A DNA stretch of 64,000 nt. Source: Spirodela intermedia (lineage: Eukaryota > Streptophyta > Magnoliopsida > Alismatales > Araceae). The translations under genes and the position numbers were made by a program. The notes under the pieces were generated by a model. That model made no database searches, was not told the DNA's origin, and worked only from the letters and a program-made list of their open reading frames with translations. Shown in pieces: positions 37,013 to 50,309 of this stretch. Where the stretch lies: positions 2,824,035 to 2,888,034 of the forward strand of contig LR746272.1 of assembly GCA_902729315.2 (NCBI GenBank). Direction: 5' to 3'. Positions within the stretch are counted from its first letter, which is position 1. Each line of letters starts with the position of its first letter.

Positions 37013-37304
37013 TTGCAGGGCTGCTAGGTACTTGCTAGCTGTGAAACTTTCAGTCGCCGATTTTGAAGAATTCTTATGATCAGGGCTTTAGGGGGTCGCC
37101 GTCGGTACGGATTAGCCTTTGGTGGAGCTGATTCTTCCGGTCGTTCGTTGATCTTATGATGCAGGGCCGCTAGGTACTTGCTAGCTGTGAAACTTTCGGT
37201 CGCCGATTTCGTAGGATTCTTCGGATCGGGGCTTTAGGGGGTCCCCGTCGGTACGAATTAGCCTTTGGTGGAGCTGATTCTTCCGGTTGTTCGTTCATGT
37301 GGAG
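37013..37304 (+). repeat. 146-bp tandem duplication in the MAPKKK leader
   Basis: Two adjacent copies about 146 bp apart. GCTAGGTACTTGCTAGCTG begins at 37023 and again at 37169, and both copies continue through GCTTTAGGGGGTC and TTAGCCTTTGGTGGAGCTG to a TCGTTCG-like end. Only a few substitutions separate them, so the duplication is fairly recent. It ends about 40 bp before the chosen MAPKKK ATG, so it probably lies in the 5' UTR. Confidence 0.92.
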
Positions 37305-37346
37305 GCGTCCAAACCTCCACCGATCTTTTTCTTGTTCTTCTCGGCG

Positions 37347-40300
37347 ATGAATCTGTTGGGGGTGTTCCAACAAAGGAGAAAGCAGAAGGGGGAGGGGGAT
37401 GGGGGCGCCTCCTCAGTGGGACCGCACTATAGGTCGACGGAGTTGTTGGAAAATATGCCACAGGAGCAGCAGAGAAATCTGCGGAGATTGAGGCCGAAGC
37501 TAGGTCGAAGCAAAGCTATCAAGCATGCTGATTTCAGCACTGGGGAGGGGTGCTCGGACGAGACTGCTGTTAGAGGAATAGCTGTGGCCGGTTTTGAGGG
37601 ACGCCGGACCCGCTCCACTGAAGTCCAGCCGACGGCAACGCTGGCGTCGCCAGTGTCTCATCTTTCCTACTCGAGCGAGACTAGTTTTCGCATCAGCGGG
37701 GAGGTAGATGGGCAGTTCGCCATGCTCTGCCACAGCCTCGGTGTCAGTAGCGCGGAGGACTTCGCCATCACCCCCGCCGATTGGTTGGCGGCTAGTAAGG
37801 CTTGCTCTTCCTCCATCGGAGATGATGACAACAATTGTCGTACCGACAACAGTGGAATCGATGCCAGCACTGCTGCCGTGGACAACAGTTTGAATCCTTC
37901 GTCAGCAGAGCATCGGGCTCCACCGGAGCATGGGACACTGGAGGCTGATGGTCGTGATGCAATTCCGGCTGTGTCCCGTTCTCGAAATGCAGTTACCGAC
38001 ATGCAAGAGTTTTGTAGTAAATATGGTCCTGTTGGACGGGGTGGGATTAAAGGCACGCGCCCTTCATCCCTTACACCACCTCCTCCTATGTCACTCCCGA
38101 CCGTCAACAAGGTGAGCTCGACCTGGGACTTAGTCTGGTCGCTGGCTCCTGATGATGGCCGTGATGTCTGTGCCGTCATTTATCTCGCTGAGGAAAGTTC
38201 TTCGGAATCTGTGGAAGAGAAGGAAACAGAGGAAGAGAAGAATGGAGACTCCTTGGAAGTGAATGTACCTCACTTGGAAGATGATAAACAGGAGAGGGAG
38301 GGAGTGACATGCATGGACATCACATCCTCATGCTCATTTTGGACGTCCAATGATGAAGATTCATGCAGTACTACTACAGATGGTATCTCACCCAATATTA
38401 AATCGAAGCTTCACATTGGTCCTGGTTCCTGGACGAAGGGGAAGTTACTTGGGAATGGGTCATTTGGATCAGTGTATGAGGCCTTCACTGAGTAAGTGAT
38501 CTTTCTTCTTTTTCTTTTCTCGTAAAATGATTATTTTGTGCACTCTAACTCCTCTGGTTTACCTGTCTGCTTTACATAAACTGCTTTAGCTTTACAATCC
38601 GTCAATATATCCGTGGTTTATGCTTGAATAGAAAAACCTTGGCTGATGATGTCGGTCACTTCTCCTCCTTTTCGTAACGTCCCTATTCATTCTCTATAAA
38701 TTTCTTAGAGTTTAGTTGATGTGCTATTCCTCCCGTTAAAGTTTAATGTGGTTAAAACTGATCATTTTCTATGAAGGTAATCCTGTATTTGTCGACAGAG
38801 CGACTTTGAATCGCATCTGGATTATCACCGTGGTTGTTACTGGTTTGTGCGCCTGCATTTCATTCTAGATTGCAACAGAGACATGGGTCCAAGCTTCAAT
38901 TATAAATTTATCTGTTAAATCATGATTTATGAAACCAATCATAAATTCAATCATGAAACTCGTAAATCTTAAGAATTCAGTTAGGTTCTTCACATACGAA
39001 TTTGTTTGTATCTAAACTACTAAGTGCAAATTCCTTGGCCCAGACATATATTTTCATTAATGAGAGTGCGTCTCAAAGTGGCAAAATTTGGGTTCAGATC
39101 GAGCAACCTACCCTGTATCCTGACCCAGACGTCAATCAAGATCCAGATCATTACTAGTAGGAATTAGCAATAGTTACAACCCTACTCCCAAGAAAGAAAA
39201 CGCTGGGTGATGGTTGGATAAGTTAGAGAAGCATATCCTATCTAAAATCAAACTCTGGAACTACGTTTCAATCATTTTACTTTTTTTTGGCAATAGTCAC
39301 CCATCATTAACCTTTTATTTTTAGTGTAGTTTTTTTTCTGGATAGTGGATGAGAATCCCTCTCACGTTTGGTTTGATTGTGATATGATTAGTCTACTTTC
39401 TTATCTGGGATACCCACAGAATCATCTTTATTCCGCTTTTCAACCCTTAAACAACAGGGAAAATAAAGAATGTTGGGCTAGTAAGGAACCTGTATCCTGC
39501 AAGTTTTGATCTAGATCTGTTTAACTATGGTGACTAACCAACTGTCACATAAATCTGAGTTTAGTTTTGGAAATATACATTTGTATTAAAGATTGTGGAG
39601 TTCTATTGAACTGAATATGTGAAGCTATGCTAAACTGAGTAGGACTATGGGGTTTTGGTACTTTGATCTAATGGGGAATGACTTGATTCCAGCAAATCAT
39701 CATTTGACTAATATATGACTCGGTCAAGATGGCTACCTACTTTTTCTTTCTTGTACATTTCAGATAGCATATTTTTCAATTTATGTATGACCACCATTTG
39801 TTGCAGTTTGCTGTACACTCCAGTCGTACGTGATGTCTAACTTGGACCTATGTATTCACTTGCTAACCAAAATGATGTTGCATCCCATACTTTTCCGGAA
39901 AAGAAACAGGGAAAGAAAATTGTGACTCTGCAACATAGCAGCATTATTTACTACTGGGAAATTTGCTCAATCACTGTTTTAGAAGGAAGATTTTAGCGAA
40001 ATCTTGTTTTCAGATTTGTTGGCATCTGATGTCGCTTTCAGTTTTTCTCTTTGATGAAATATCTTGCATTTGTGAACAACTCGTGCCATTTTGTGTTATT
40101 CTTGATGTACATGTGAAGTGGACCGCTTCGCTACTTACATATTCTTCTAAGGTGCTCCTCAACTAAAGCGGCACTTTTTTGACTGAAGGGATGGTTTTTT
40201 CTTTGCTGTCAAAGAAGTTTCTTTGCTTGACGAAGGGCCCAATGCGCAGCAATGCATTCAGCAACTTGAAAAGGTGAGAGGAGGTTTTGTGTTTTTGATA

Positions 40301-43300
40301 CGGCTTTGACTTTGTATTAGACGTTTTGCACCTAGCTTTAATCTGTTTCCTACTTTTATATCTTCCTGGTCCTCAGGATAGGATCGACTGTAGTAGTTTT
40401 TGCCTATGTTTTCCTTGTGACATTGTTAGTTTTCTATCCTTTTTGTCTTGGCAGGAAATTGAACTTCTGAGCCAATTCGAGCATGAGAATATTGTCCAAT
40501 ATCTAGGGACAGCCAAGGTATGTGCTGCAACTTCTGGGTTGTGTGAATCGTTTATTCTTGAATCTCTGCTGCATATGATACATGAGTATGAGAAAAAAAA
40601 TTCTACGTCATTACTTTTATTAATTGCATCATCACCATTCATGAAATGTTGCTTGGGTATAAAGTTTCATACAGGAGGGAGGATGGGGGGATATTCTAGG
40701 AAGGAAAACAGATGGGACAATGAATCCCCTAAGGTTTGAGATGGGGAGCCATCACAGCCAGAGCTGAGAGCATCCATTTGGGAACGTTGATGGGTTGTAT
40801 GAGCACAAGATGCCAACATCTCCTGATAAAATAAAGCAATGATGTACTAGATTTCTGATAAAAGGATACTTCCAAGGCACCTGTAGAAATATGGTGAGAT
40901 TTCAGTTTTGCCAAGAGGTAGGTCACTTGAGTTGATCCTGTATCATCACTCAGCATGTGACCATCACACAGGTGTTGTGAAGAATTTTCTTCCTTATTTG
41001 AGAGGATAAGTTGACATTAGAAGAAATTTATATTTTCTTCTGGCCACCACTCAGCATGTGCCACTGGCCATTGCACCGTGCAATAACCCGTTTTTAGCTA
41101 GTTTCCCTCTGATAAATAGAGGACTGCTGTGTTGTATAGAACGCCGTTGGAGTTTTATTTCGTTTATTATTTGAATATCTACAATCATTCCCCTTTTTCT
41201 TTACACTGCAGTGAGGTTTTTCTTGGCTGGTTGATTTGGTTCTGGTCTAGGTTGGATTAATCAGCCGATTCAGCTGTTCATTTTCTCTGAGCAGTTCATG
41301 GTTTTGACTAGAAGCCATCCCACAAGCACTTTTGCATACGTAAATGTATGGATGCTCAGAGAACGTAGTACCTAGTCTTTCCAGGTGTGGTTACAATCTT
41401 TACCACCTAGTCTTTTCTTGGTTGAGAAGACAAAAAAAGAGGAAAGGAAAACGTACAAGGGGGAAATCATTATAAGGTTGGAGCGGAAGGGGCAGACAGA
41501 ACAACAACTCAGTGAACCCATGTTGTGGCTTAAAGGAGAAGGAGAATCATTGACAGGCCATTGATGGCACGGGGCGATAGTTTACTTTACTTTAGATTAT
41601 TCATGGACCAAGACCTCAAGGGAGGAGACAATATAGCTTTTTTTATCCCATTGCTAAGAACAGGATCAGATGTGACGTTTTTGCTCTGTGGGCTGTACGG
41701 TTTTCCTCTGATCTTTTCCTAGAATTTCGAACTGGATTAAAGATAACCTTCTGGAGCTTGGAACGGAGTTCTGTGAAGGGAAACCTTATTTGATGAGTGC
41801 GAAATAAGACTTGAATTTTAAAAAGTATTTTATATCCTAGAAAAGAGGAGCGAGGTTGTTTCATGTTTACGTTCATGTTCTTACTGAAAGATTATGGAAA
41901 TCCACAATAGAAAGTGTGGTAAACTGCTTGATAACAAAAGGTTAGTGTTTTTATTGAAGAAAAATAAATCCAAGAGAAATGTAATATGATGAACGCTTGA
42001 AAATTTTCTATTGTGCATCAAATATTTCCATTTCTGAGCACTGCCCCAGTCCTGGCCTGGACTGTCATTTCTTCTTCATCCTACATCTTTTATTTCGTCC
42101 AGTACGGAAGGTGGCATACACCATGAGGATGCACTTCTCATTTGGGAGCATAATCATGATTTCAATATCGTGGCATCAAATAGAGACAAGTACATCAAAG
42201 GGTTTGGTGCACCTAATATAGGCTAACTCGTCATTTTGTGACCTATGTATGTATATCTTTTTCTTTTTCCTTTGCACACTGAACTGTTTTTTGGAAAGAG
42301 TTAGAAGACCCCTTTCTTGGAAGATAGACGATTTGGGACTGGATCCGTGGAAGAAAAGTTTCAGCTGCTAGGATGTCCGGGCGCTTCTATGCACTCATCA
42401 GAGAAAAATATTTGATTCTTGGGAAATTCAGAAGAAATCTTAGGATGAAGAGACCGTTCAGCTTAAAGTTCTACTCAGGTTTGCTGCAGAAAACCATTAG
42501 CTGTGGCATAGACAAACTTGTCAAAATGGAAATAGAGAAACAGATCTAGGTCTAGAGTTAAGCTGGTTTATTACATCTTAGTAGATGGACGTAAGATGCT
42601 TCCTATCTTTCGGTAGATCACTGTTGAAATTGAAGATTCTGATTCTTAGGATCTAAACTGAGACTTCCCTATGTGCAATGGATTAGCTCCCGCTGTGGGT
42701 GATGTATCTCTGTGTCGTCTGCATGAATTCTTTTCCTAGGAGGTCATTTTCACTTAAGTTTGACCGTAACAATCTCATAGAATAGGTCTTCAATGAGTTC
42801 TTTCAATTGAGGTGGAAGCTCTATGGGCATATTTAGTCAGAACTGAGGGCTCAAAAGCTGGTCGACTGCCTAGGTGGCTTATCCCGCATATGACTCTTTG
42901 GGCTATCTTGAAAGAGAGGAACCACGTGAGATGTGGAAAATGGAGCTGTTGGCGGACGGATGGTTACTTTCGTATGTTATATAGAATAAGGGCGGACTAG
43001 ACCTTTTTCTGTGATGGGCCAAAATCGTGCTCTTCGTTCTTGAAAGGATGATATGATTTTAGTGTAGTCTTTTCCCACAGTTCCCTAGACTAAATAGGTT
43101 TTGTGCAAAGAATCTTTCAAGAGCATCCAAACACTGCACATGCAAATATTTTTCCTTTTAAAATCTGGCTAATACTTGACACTACCCTCTCTCAAAAAAT
43201 AACTTTTTTTCCTGAATGATCAATGCTGTATCTTTCTCCTAAGATATTTGTGCCCTTGAAAAGGCCAGCCTATCCATCTTTCAGGCATCAAAATACGTTT

Positions 43301-46300
43301 AAGGGGTGAATGATTACCACAAGAGATCCCAGCATATCATACTGTTCACGTTCTTGAAAATCAGCACTCCTCCAAACCCAGAAGTCGAATGCCCCAGTTG
43401 AAAGGAACATATCATATGTTGCGTTTCCTGTTAATTCAATGCTTGACAACAGTAGTATTGTTAAGATCTGAAGTTTATGCATGCTGATTTGAAGCCCATC
43501 ATTGTATTTTACCCAGTCCAGGTCCTGGTTTTCGAACTCAGCCAACTCCCGATATCAAGCAGCTTGTTTTATCGGGGCTTGGGGATCACTGGTCACCTCA
43601 ATTAGATCAACAGACTTGAGTCTGGGTGGGCCTGTTAAGATCTTTCCACAAGTAGTTCAGGGTGGGCCAAAGAGGATGAAAGCTGACAAAAAGTAGAAAA
43701 AGAATCTTGTAGGCTGCATCTGCTCGTTACTGCCTGCTGTTCTTTTCTTAGAGCATGCATCTGCTGTCTTTACTTGCTTAATTATATGCTTTGGGGGAAG
43801 CGTTCTCAGAAATTTTACATTGTATCGTAAATATCTTTACATGTTTCATCTAATATTATGTGGGTCGTGTATAAAATTTCAGGAGGAAGCGACGTTGTAC
43901 ATTTTCCTAGAGTATGTTACTCTAGGTTCTCTATCATCTCTTTATCAAAAATATGAATTGCGCGATCCCCAAGTATCAGCATACACGAGACAGATTTTAC
44001 ATGGTTTGAGATATCTGCATTATCGAGATATTATTCACAGGTTAGACCACTCTTCACATTTTTATTAGCTTGCCACTTTGGCTTTAAATAGCTGTGCTGG
44101 GGCATGTTGACCATCACTTTTATAATTGACCAATGGCTGTGTAAGTGAGATTTTGATGTGCTGATGGCCGTTTGAACTATAGGAATTCCTAGATTGAATG
44201 TCGTGAATTGCTGTCAATATGCATTTCAAATTATCATTTTACCAATGATTAGTTTCAAACCTTGAAAACGTTGGTCAGCGACTAAAATATAAGGTACAAG
44301 CTATCTTTCCATAGACTAATATAAAGGAAAAAAGTAGACAGAAATGTAGGAGCACATGAGGTTGGCAGCAGTGGCACATATTTCGGCATCATCTTATATC
44401 AGTGATTGTGGTGCTGGTGACATCAACATAGTGGGGGGTGGTAGCAGCAAAGTGACAGTCACATCATGGTTTTTGTCACTGGACATGGAAGAATAGGAAG
44501 ATATGGCTCAAGTCCCTATGGTGGCCCCAAACACTTTTCCTTTTGCCATGGTCACTCTTCTGAAAACGTACAGGATTGTGTACTCAGATTTTTTGTGATT
44601 GTGGTCTGGTTATATTTGTTGTGGATATCCTTTGTGCCTTCTTGTTTGAACCAGTATCATTGCTCAGATGTAATGAGAAGAAAAAAATAGCACAATCAAT
44701 AATCAACATAATCCTTACAGTAGAGAGGGAATGAGCCTAATCATATGGGTAATCAAGATCACAGAGAAGATGTGATTACCTAAGGCAGAATACTTTGGTA
44801 CTATCCACTTTAAAACGAATCCTTATAGCAGTATGACTTCAGAAAGAAGGTTGAGAGCATTCTCAATCTTTCATTTCGAAGATAGTGCTTTGCAAGCTTA
44901 AAACTATTTGATCATCCGCCCCTCCCCCGCCCCCCCCCCACCAATCGAAAAAGTAAAGAAAGAAAAGGGAAAAAAAAAACCTTTTTTTTTGGGGGGTGGG
45001 GGGGCAGAAAGGTGAGCTTCCAAGTGCAGTTATTAGGAACACAAGAAGAAATCTGTCAACTCCCCCCTCCTCTCCTTCCTCAAGAAAATCTGCTAATAAT
45101 CATACAGTCATACCCACGTATGAAGCCTCCGTATACACTATTCATGGGCGCAAATGTTATGTTACACAATCCCTTATGATGAGTCACAGAAAACCTTGTT
45201 TGCACATGAGTGATGAAAGTGAACTTTTTTAAGATTAACTTTATTTCGACTTTCCACAAATCAAATGCTGTACTAGAGAATGAAAATGTTGTATGACTCT
45301 GATATTATACACTGCTTTTATTTCGTGGAAGTAATTTTTTTTTTCTTGTTCTGCAGAGATATAAAATGTGCAAACATACTTGTTGCTGCCAATGGATCGG
45401 TTAAACTTGCAGATTTTGGATTGGCGAAACAGGTTGGTTTCACCGTTACGTCATTTTCTGTGTTTTTTGAGACTGTTGATTTGGAAAACGGAGTAATCAC
45501 ATCATTTCATTGGTTTTCGCTTTGTATCAGACAACCCAATCCACCAATCTGAGGTCCAGCAAAGGAACTGTCTTCTGGATGGCTCCGGAGGTTAGCACTT
45601 TTTCATTTTTAATTCGTTCCTTACCTTCTGAAATATATAATCTGTGCCTGTTACTGTTTAATGTTCTTCGTGTCTACTGAAAGTTGATTCCCTTCCATCT
45701 TTCAATGAGGATGATCTTGATAACGTTTACATGATATCCTTTTGCCATGGAAATGGCCATAATCTTTGTCGATAATTTTTTTTTCTAATTTCTAATGAAC
45801 ATTATCATTAACACTGAGATGCAACGTATATCAGGAACTTTCCCTTTTTGTCTTGTCGTTGACTAATTTTGTCAATGGGATTTTAGGTGGCTAATCCTAA
45901 GGGAACCTATGGGCCTTCAGCTGATATATGGAGCCTTGGATGCACTGTGTTGGAAATGTTGACTCGGCATCATCCTTTCCCAGATCTTGATTGGGTAAAA
46001 AATACATTCGTTTGAGCTACCGATGCATTAGTTGACCTTCAATTTCCTGCTCATGCATTTTCCTTCCTGCTTTAAAGGACCGAGTTTGACTATTTAAGTT
46101 ATACACCATCTTGACAAGTCAATTAGAACCGGGAACGTTTTACCTTACCCACTTACGTTTCCTGGGGGAAGGGAAATAAGAAATGGGCTGAATCCAGAAC
46201 TGGGAGTGGAGTGTTTCTGGAAGAAAACATGTAAAGGCAATGAGTAGACTCAAGCCTTAGTAGCATAGTTTTGGTTATTTGAGTCAGATAACCATGTGCT

Positions 46301-46866
46301 GATGTGGATCACAGAGTCAACGCAGGGAATAAGCTTGACGGGAGTTAACGAGAAAACAGGGCTGGAAAATGAAGAACATATCAATCTGATCCCCAGTCAG
46401 CGTTCACCTGATCATGCCCACTAAAGAATCAGAAAATAGGAAAAAAAAAAAAAGAAGAAGGAAAAATAGCCGGATGAGGAAGGATCTACGGATCTGAAAT
46501 CTGGGTTCTTCCCTGAATCTGGGTTGCATCAAATCTAGCTTCTTATTTTGAAAATTCATATTACATGTCTGGAATGTTCTGCATGGATTATGAGTACTTG
46601 CAAAGATTTCATTTTCGTCCCTTTGTGAAATCTCACAGATTCAAGCAATATATTACATTGGTCAAGGAGGTCAACCCCATATCCCCGAATCATTATCCAG
46701 AGACGCCCGTGACTTCATTCGGCAATGCACTCAAGTCAACCCAGAGGAACGGCCATCCGCTGCCAAGCTGTTGGACCACCCTTTTGTGAAGAGACCACTG
46801 CTGTCCGCTTCAAGCTCTGATTCTCCGGCTCACTATGGCTACAGGCGAAATTGGCTGCAGCCTTAG
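37347..46866 (+). CDS. MEKK1-like mitogen-activated protein kinase kinase kinase
   Basis: A Ser/Thr kinase expected to phosphorylate MAP kinase kinases in stress or immune cascades. Eight exons joined in phase with GT-AG introns: 37347-38491, 40189-40273, 40455-40517, 43883-44040, 45357-45432, 45531-45590, 45887-45994, 46639-46866; 640 residues. The first ~360 residues are an acidic, Ser-rich N-terminal region of the kind seen in group A MAPKKKs. The kinase domain starts at about 361 with the glycine loop LGNGSFGSV (368-376). Lys390 in FAVKEV is the ATP-binding lysine, HRD is 483-485, DFG is 503-505, and the activation loop ends GTVFWMAPE (521-529). [13 protein letters not shown] and the C-terminal HPFVKRP complete the fold, so it looks catalytically competent. 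The conserved loop and [10 protein letters not shown] match the MEKK1 (A1) subgroup. The frame is open upstream to 37287 but only from a TTG, so the ATG at 37347 is chosen. Confidence 0.93.
40518..43882 (+). other. Large MAPKKK intron 3
   Basis: A 3.4-kb intron in the middle of the kinase domain. At 42812-43000 a frame reads [17 protein letters not shown], which resembles the C-terminal region of plant LINE polyproteins (LWAIWKERN), so a small LINE relic is possible. Nothing else was recognised. Confidence 0.5.
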
Positions 46867-47440
46867 ATCATCAATTACCCTTCTTCTTCTTCGTCATCAT
46901 CATCATCATCATCAGGTGAGGAGTTGACCCTGAATTACTGCCAGGTGATCTCATTAGGGTTCTTCTGCATCTAAACACCTTCTTTTTGGGGATTTGAAGC
47001 AGGTGAAAGCAGAGGATTATGAGCCATTTGCAGCACGATTCCCCCCCTTAACAACGACTGTTCCACTCCCTGGCCATTGACAAATGGAGAGCTCCTCCCC
47101 CACTCCTACTTTGTTGGGTCCATTACCCATCAAAGCTCAGGAAGAGGCCTGCTGAACATGCTCTGCGGAGATTTTTGTCAACTGGGCTCCCCTCCCTCGA
47201 TTGGATGGAGATGGTCAGAGGGCCTCAATTCGCAAAGAAATCAAATGAAATCAGATTTTTTTTGCGTTTTTGTTGACTTTTTGGCGTTGATATTAGATTA
47301 TTGGCGTCAGAGTTGACTTCCCTGTAGATACGTTGTTTGCCCATTGTCGGTCTGTAAATTTTGTACTGGGATCGTAGTGAGCAGGTCCCTCGCCAGTTGT
47401 GTCCCTGAAATCATTGAGCTCCCACCTGAATAAAGTTATC
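46867..47440 (+). other. Likely 3' UTR of the MAPKKK gene
   Basis: Follows the TAG stop at 46864-46866. It has a short (TCA)n repeat near 46892-46915. AATAAA at 47429-47434 is a reasonable poly(A) signal about 565 bp after the stop. Confidence 0.45.
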
Positions 47441-47698
47441 ACCCTAATTAGTCAGGTTACTGCGGTTTTCTGCTGACCTGGCAAAAGCAGCTGCGGACAC
47501 GTGGCACTGTTACTAATGTCCCCTTCATATTAGGGCAGTTGTGGTGGGGACAGCCGATGAGATGGCTGTAGACGGGCGTTTGTCTTACGGACGAAGGTCA
47601 ACGTCATTCATGGCTGATGAATGTGAGGGAAGCCCATGCAGAGGTCTTGCCCCAATTCAGCAGACCACTTGTCATCTTCAGCTCCAAGGGAAGGGAAC

Positions 47699-47699
47699 A

Positions 47700-47733
<34 letters not shown>

Positions 47734-47738
47734 CGCGC
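47699..47738 (+). repeat. Compound (CT)n-(CG)n microsatellite
   Basis: About ten CT units run directly into a 21-base alternating CG tract (47718-47738). Alternating CG of this length is the classic Z-DNA-forming sequence, and the adjacent CT tract can form triplex DNA under stress. No gene spans it. Confidence 0.9.
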
Positions 47739-47847
47739 TCGCGTTCTCTGCAAAGGAGGCGGACGACGACGGGAAGAAGGGCCGGAGATTTCTTCTTCCC
47801 CTCTAAATAAATTCCATTTTTCTCTGCAAACAAGGTTGAAACGACTC

Positions 47848-47968
47848 TCTCTCTGTCCTCCCAAAGTCTACACCTCCGTACCCCTTTCTTTGGAGCTTCT
47901 CTGCAGAACTCCTCTCTCTCTCCCCCCAAAGTCTACACCTCCCTACGCCTTTGTTTGGAGCTTCTCTG

Positions 47969-47977
<9 letters not shown>
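47848..47977 (+). repeat. 65-bp tandem duplication
   Basis: AAAGTCTACACCTCC at 47863 recurs at 47928, and both copies continue through TTTGGAGCTTCTCTGCAGAA, followed by CT-rich runs. The copies differ at few positions. The second copy ends in a (CT)n microsatellite at about 47973-48000. Confidence 0.9.
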
Positions 47978-48005
<28 letters not shown>

Positions 48006-48456
48006 CCCTAAGTGAACCATCAGCCTCCACGCGGACGACGCGGTCATGCCCATGCGCACGCCCCTCGTGCTGACCAGCAATAACGTTGAAGAAAAGTAGG
48101 CGTGTGTGCATATGAATATTAATAATGATAATTCCCGGAAGCGGGACTGTGGACGGTCTGGATGATTCGGCTGCGGGGCCCACGGTCCCTCGTCGGAGCT
48201 ATTTCTGTTCCTATTTATTCATCTTTTCTGCTCTGGGGGATATCAAGCAGGGTTATTGTCGCAAATTGTGACACGACAATGTTTTCCCAGACATAATATT
48301 CTTGGAAAGAAAATAGCACCAGAGACTCGCGCTGGCTCGGCTTCAAAGACGTCTGGTGTGGTGTGGAAGCTCAAAAGTCTATTGGTTTCGGTCATGCGCC
48401 CGCCACCGTCTCCCACACAGCCATGTGACACCAATCCCCGTCTCACTAGGCACACA

Positions 48457-48478
48457 GAGAGAGATAAAGAGAGAGCGA

Positions 48479-48519
<41 letters not shown>

Positions 48520-48566
48520 AGAGAGAGAGAGAGCGAGAGAGAGAGGGGGAGAGAGATAAAGAGAGT
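48457..48566 (+). repeat. GA-rich microsatellite block
   Basis: Long GA dinucleotide runs interrupted by GATAAA and GCGA units. Apparent ORFs on both strands here are made of repeated Arg-Glu or Leu-Ser codons and are artefacts. Confidence 0.93.
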
Positions 48567-48599
48567 TGTGAGAATAGATAGCATGCATTATTAGTTTTA

Positions 48600-49780
48600 A
48601 GACCCAAAACCTCTCCTTCCCCAAATAAATAATAGATGATTTTACCCTCGATGGAAGACACGAAAAATATATGGAAATCTTGGAGTACATATCCATTAGC
48701 CGGATGATTCTGAACTGACCCATGAAAGAGATTAATTGACAATGATGCCGGGATGCATATGGCATCTCTTCAAACTTACTATTAAGCTTCAGTCATTCGT
48801 GAGAGAATGATCCTACAGTGAAGGAAACTAGTAAAAATAATGTGATGAAGCATATGAAATTACATACTCAAGGCCATCGGGGTTCATCTGAATGATCTAC
48901 TGATCTTAAACATCTTATCAAAGACCATAGTTAGGTGTCTACGTCGCGCATCTCATTTCATTTCTCACGTATTAGAACCTTGGAAAATATTATTTCTGCA
49001 CAGGAGATGATCGTGCGTTGCGATAATCACCCACTGAAAGAACGAAATGAACTCACAAAAATCAAGTTTTGCGACTAGTTCAGCCTATAGAATTAGACGC
49101 GCTAGCCGGTTCGATACCCTGACAAGTCGCAGAGAAAACTAGTAATGTGGTCTCCGATGAGCAGACGAACCTCGCTCTTAGACCATGTCGAGCCGAGATA
49201 GAGTGGGTTGATCTTGATTGGATGGTGATATTCGGTGTGAACCCAGCCAGCTAAATGCCGATCTATTCTGCAAGGGGCTCACTTAAATTTTTTTTTGATT
49301 CCGAGTTGTTTATCCTATGCTGCACCAAAAGGAGGACATTTGATAGGAGATTGACCTGGCCATCAGGTGAAATGAAAATGAAACTTTTTCGAGAAAATAT
49401 TGCGAAATACCAGGAAATTAAGAAAACCAAGAAAACTAGAAACAAGGAGTGACGAAAGGAATGTTGCCCACTGGTGTTTTTTTTTTTTTTCAGCCGATTA
49501 GTTTTTTGGGATTAGGCACCCACCATGACCAGGGTTCAGTTTGGCTTCTAATCTGCCCCAAGCCATTGACGCTTTAACCAAGAAAATATTCAACGAAATT
49601 ATAACACGCTCTTGAATCGTTTGTGATGCTTTTAGAATCGGAAAATACAGTTTGATGAACCATTTGTCGACCCACCAAGTTTTGACCTTTACCCTCTTGT
49701 GATCCTTTTAGAAACTGTTCTGCCATCTTTTCCTAAGGGAACTTAATTATGTGTCGTATGCTTTTTTGGACACCTTGTAA
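48600..49780. other. Gene-free intergenic DNA
   Basis: No supported gene, RNA or mobile element is seen here. Short ORFs have no recognisable domains. Confidence 0.4.
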
Positions 49781-49799
49781 ATGTTGAATCTATGTGTGA

Positions 49800-50305
49800 A
49801 GCGGGGAGAAGGGATACGGACGTTATCGAGGCTGCTGGGTGGGGGGTGTCACGGAGGAGGTGATGGAGATGGGGGCTGCTGGAGGAGGCGGCGGCCCCGG
49901 GGGAACAGTGGCGGAGGATGTCAGGGGAAACGAAGCATGATGAGTGGAAGGAGATCAGTACAGCTCGATTGTAAGCGGGAAGGTGGGAGATGAGGTTAGC
50001 ATGCCAGATGAAGGATGAAGAAAAGTGCGGAGTTTCTCGCAGAAAGGAGAGGATAAAAGGAGGGTAATCGCTCGGGGGAGGAAGAGGGGGACGAAGGCGG
50101 CGTTACCCTCAGAGAAGAATGGAATGGGACGGGGGGGATATGAAAGAAAGTGCGAGAAATTCCCGGAGGATGGAGTTAGAAATAGAAATAGAAAGAGAAA
50201 GAGAAAGAGATTGGTGGGGACTGCTGCCGGAGAAGGAGAAGGTGTTTGCTACCGTGTTTTTCTGTGACAGATAGAGCGAGCGAGCGAGAGAGAGAGAGAG
50301 TAAGA
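49800..50305. other. Purine-rich, GC-rich tract of unknown role
   Basis: About 500 bases with strong G+A bias on the plus strand, standing out in AT-rich surroundings. It includes AGAAAT/AGAAAG repeats near 50177-50205 and GAGC/GA repeats at 50275-50300. Read on the minus strand it is CT-rich, like the 5' leader of a plant gene, but no coding frame or splice pattern was found downstream. It could be a leader of an unannotated minus-strand transcript or simple low-complexity DNA. Confidence 0.35.
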
Positions 50306-50309
50306 TATT

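Noticed and set aside
37287-37346. N-terminal extension of the MAPKKK
   Set aside because: The open frame begins at a TTG with no ATG, so the first real start is 37347.
48243-48765. Overlapping ORFs on both strands
   Set aside because: They are translations of the GA/CT microsatellite, with alternating Arg-Glu or Leu-Ser, and are not proteins.
49781-50267. Gly/Arg-rich plus-strand ORFs
   Set aside because: Composition follows the purine bias, with no domain, and the frames are short and broken.
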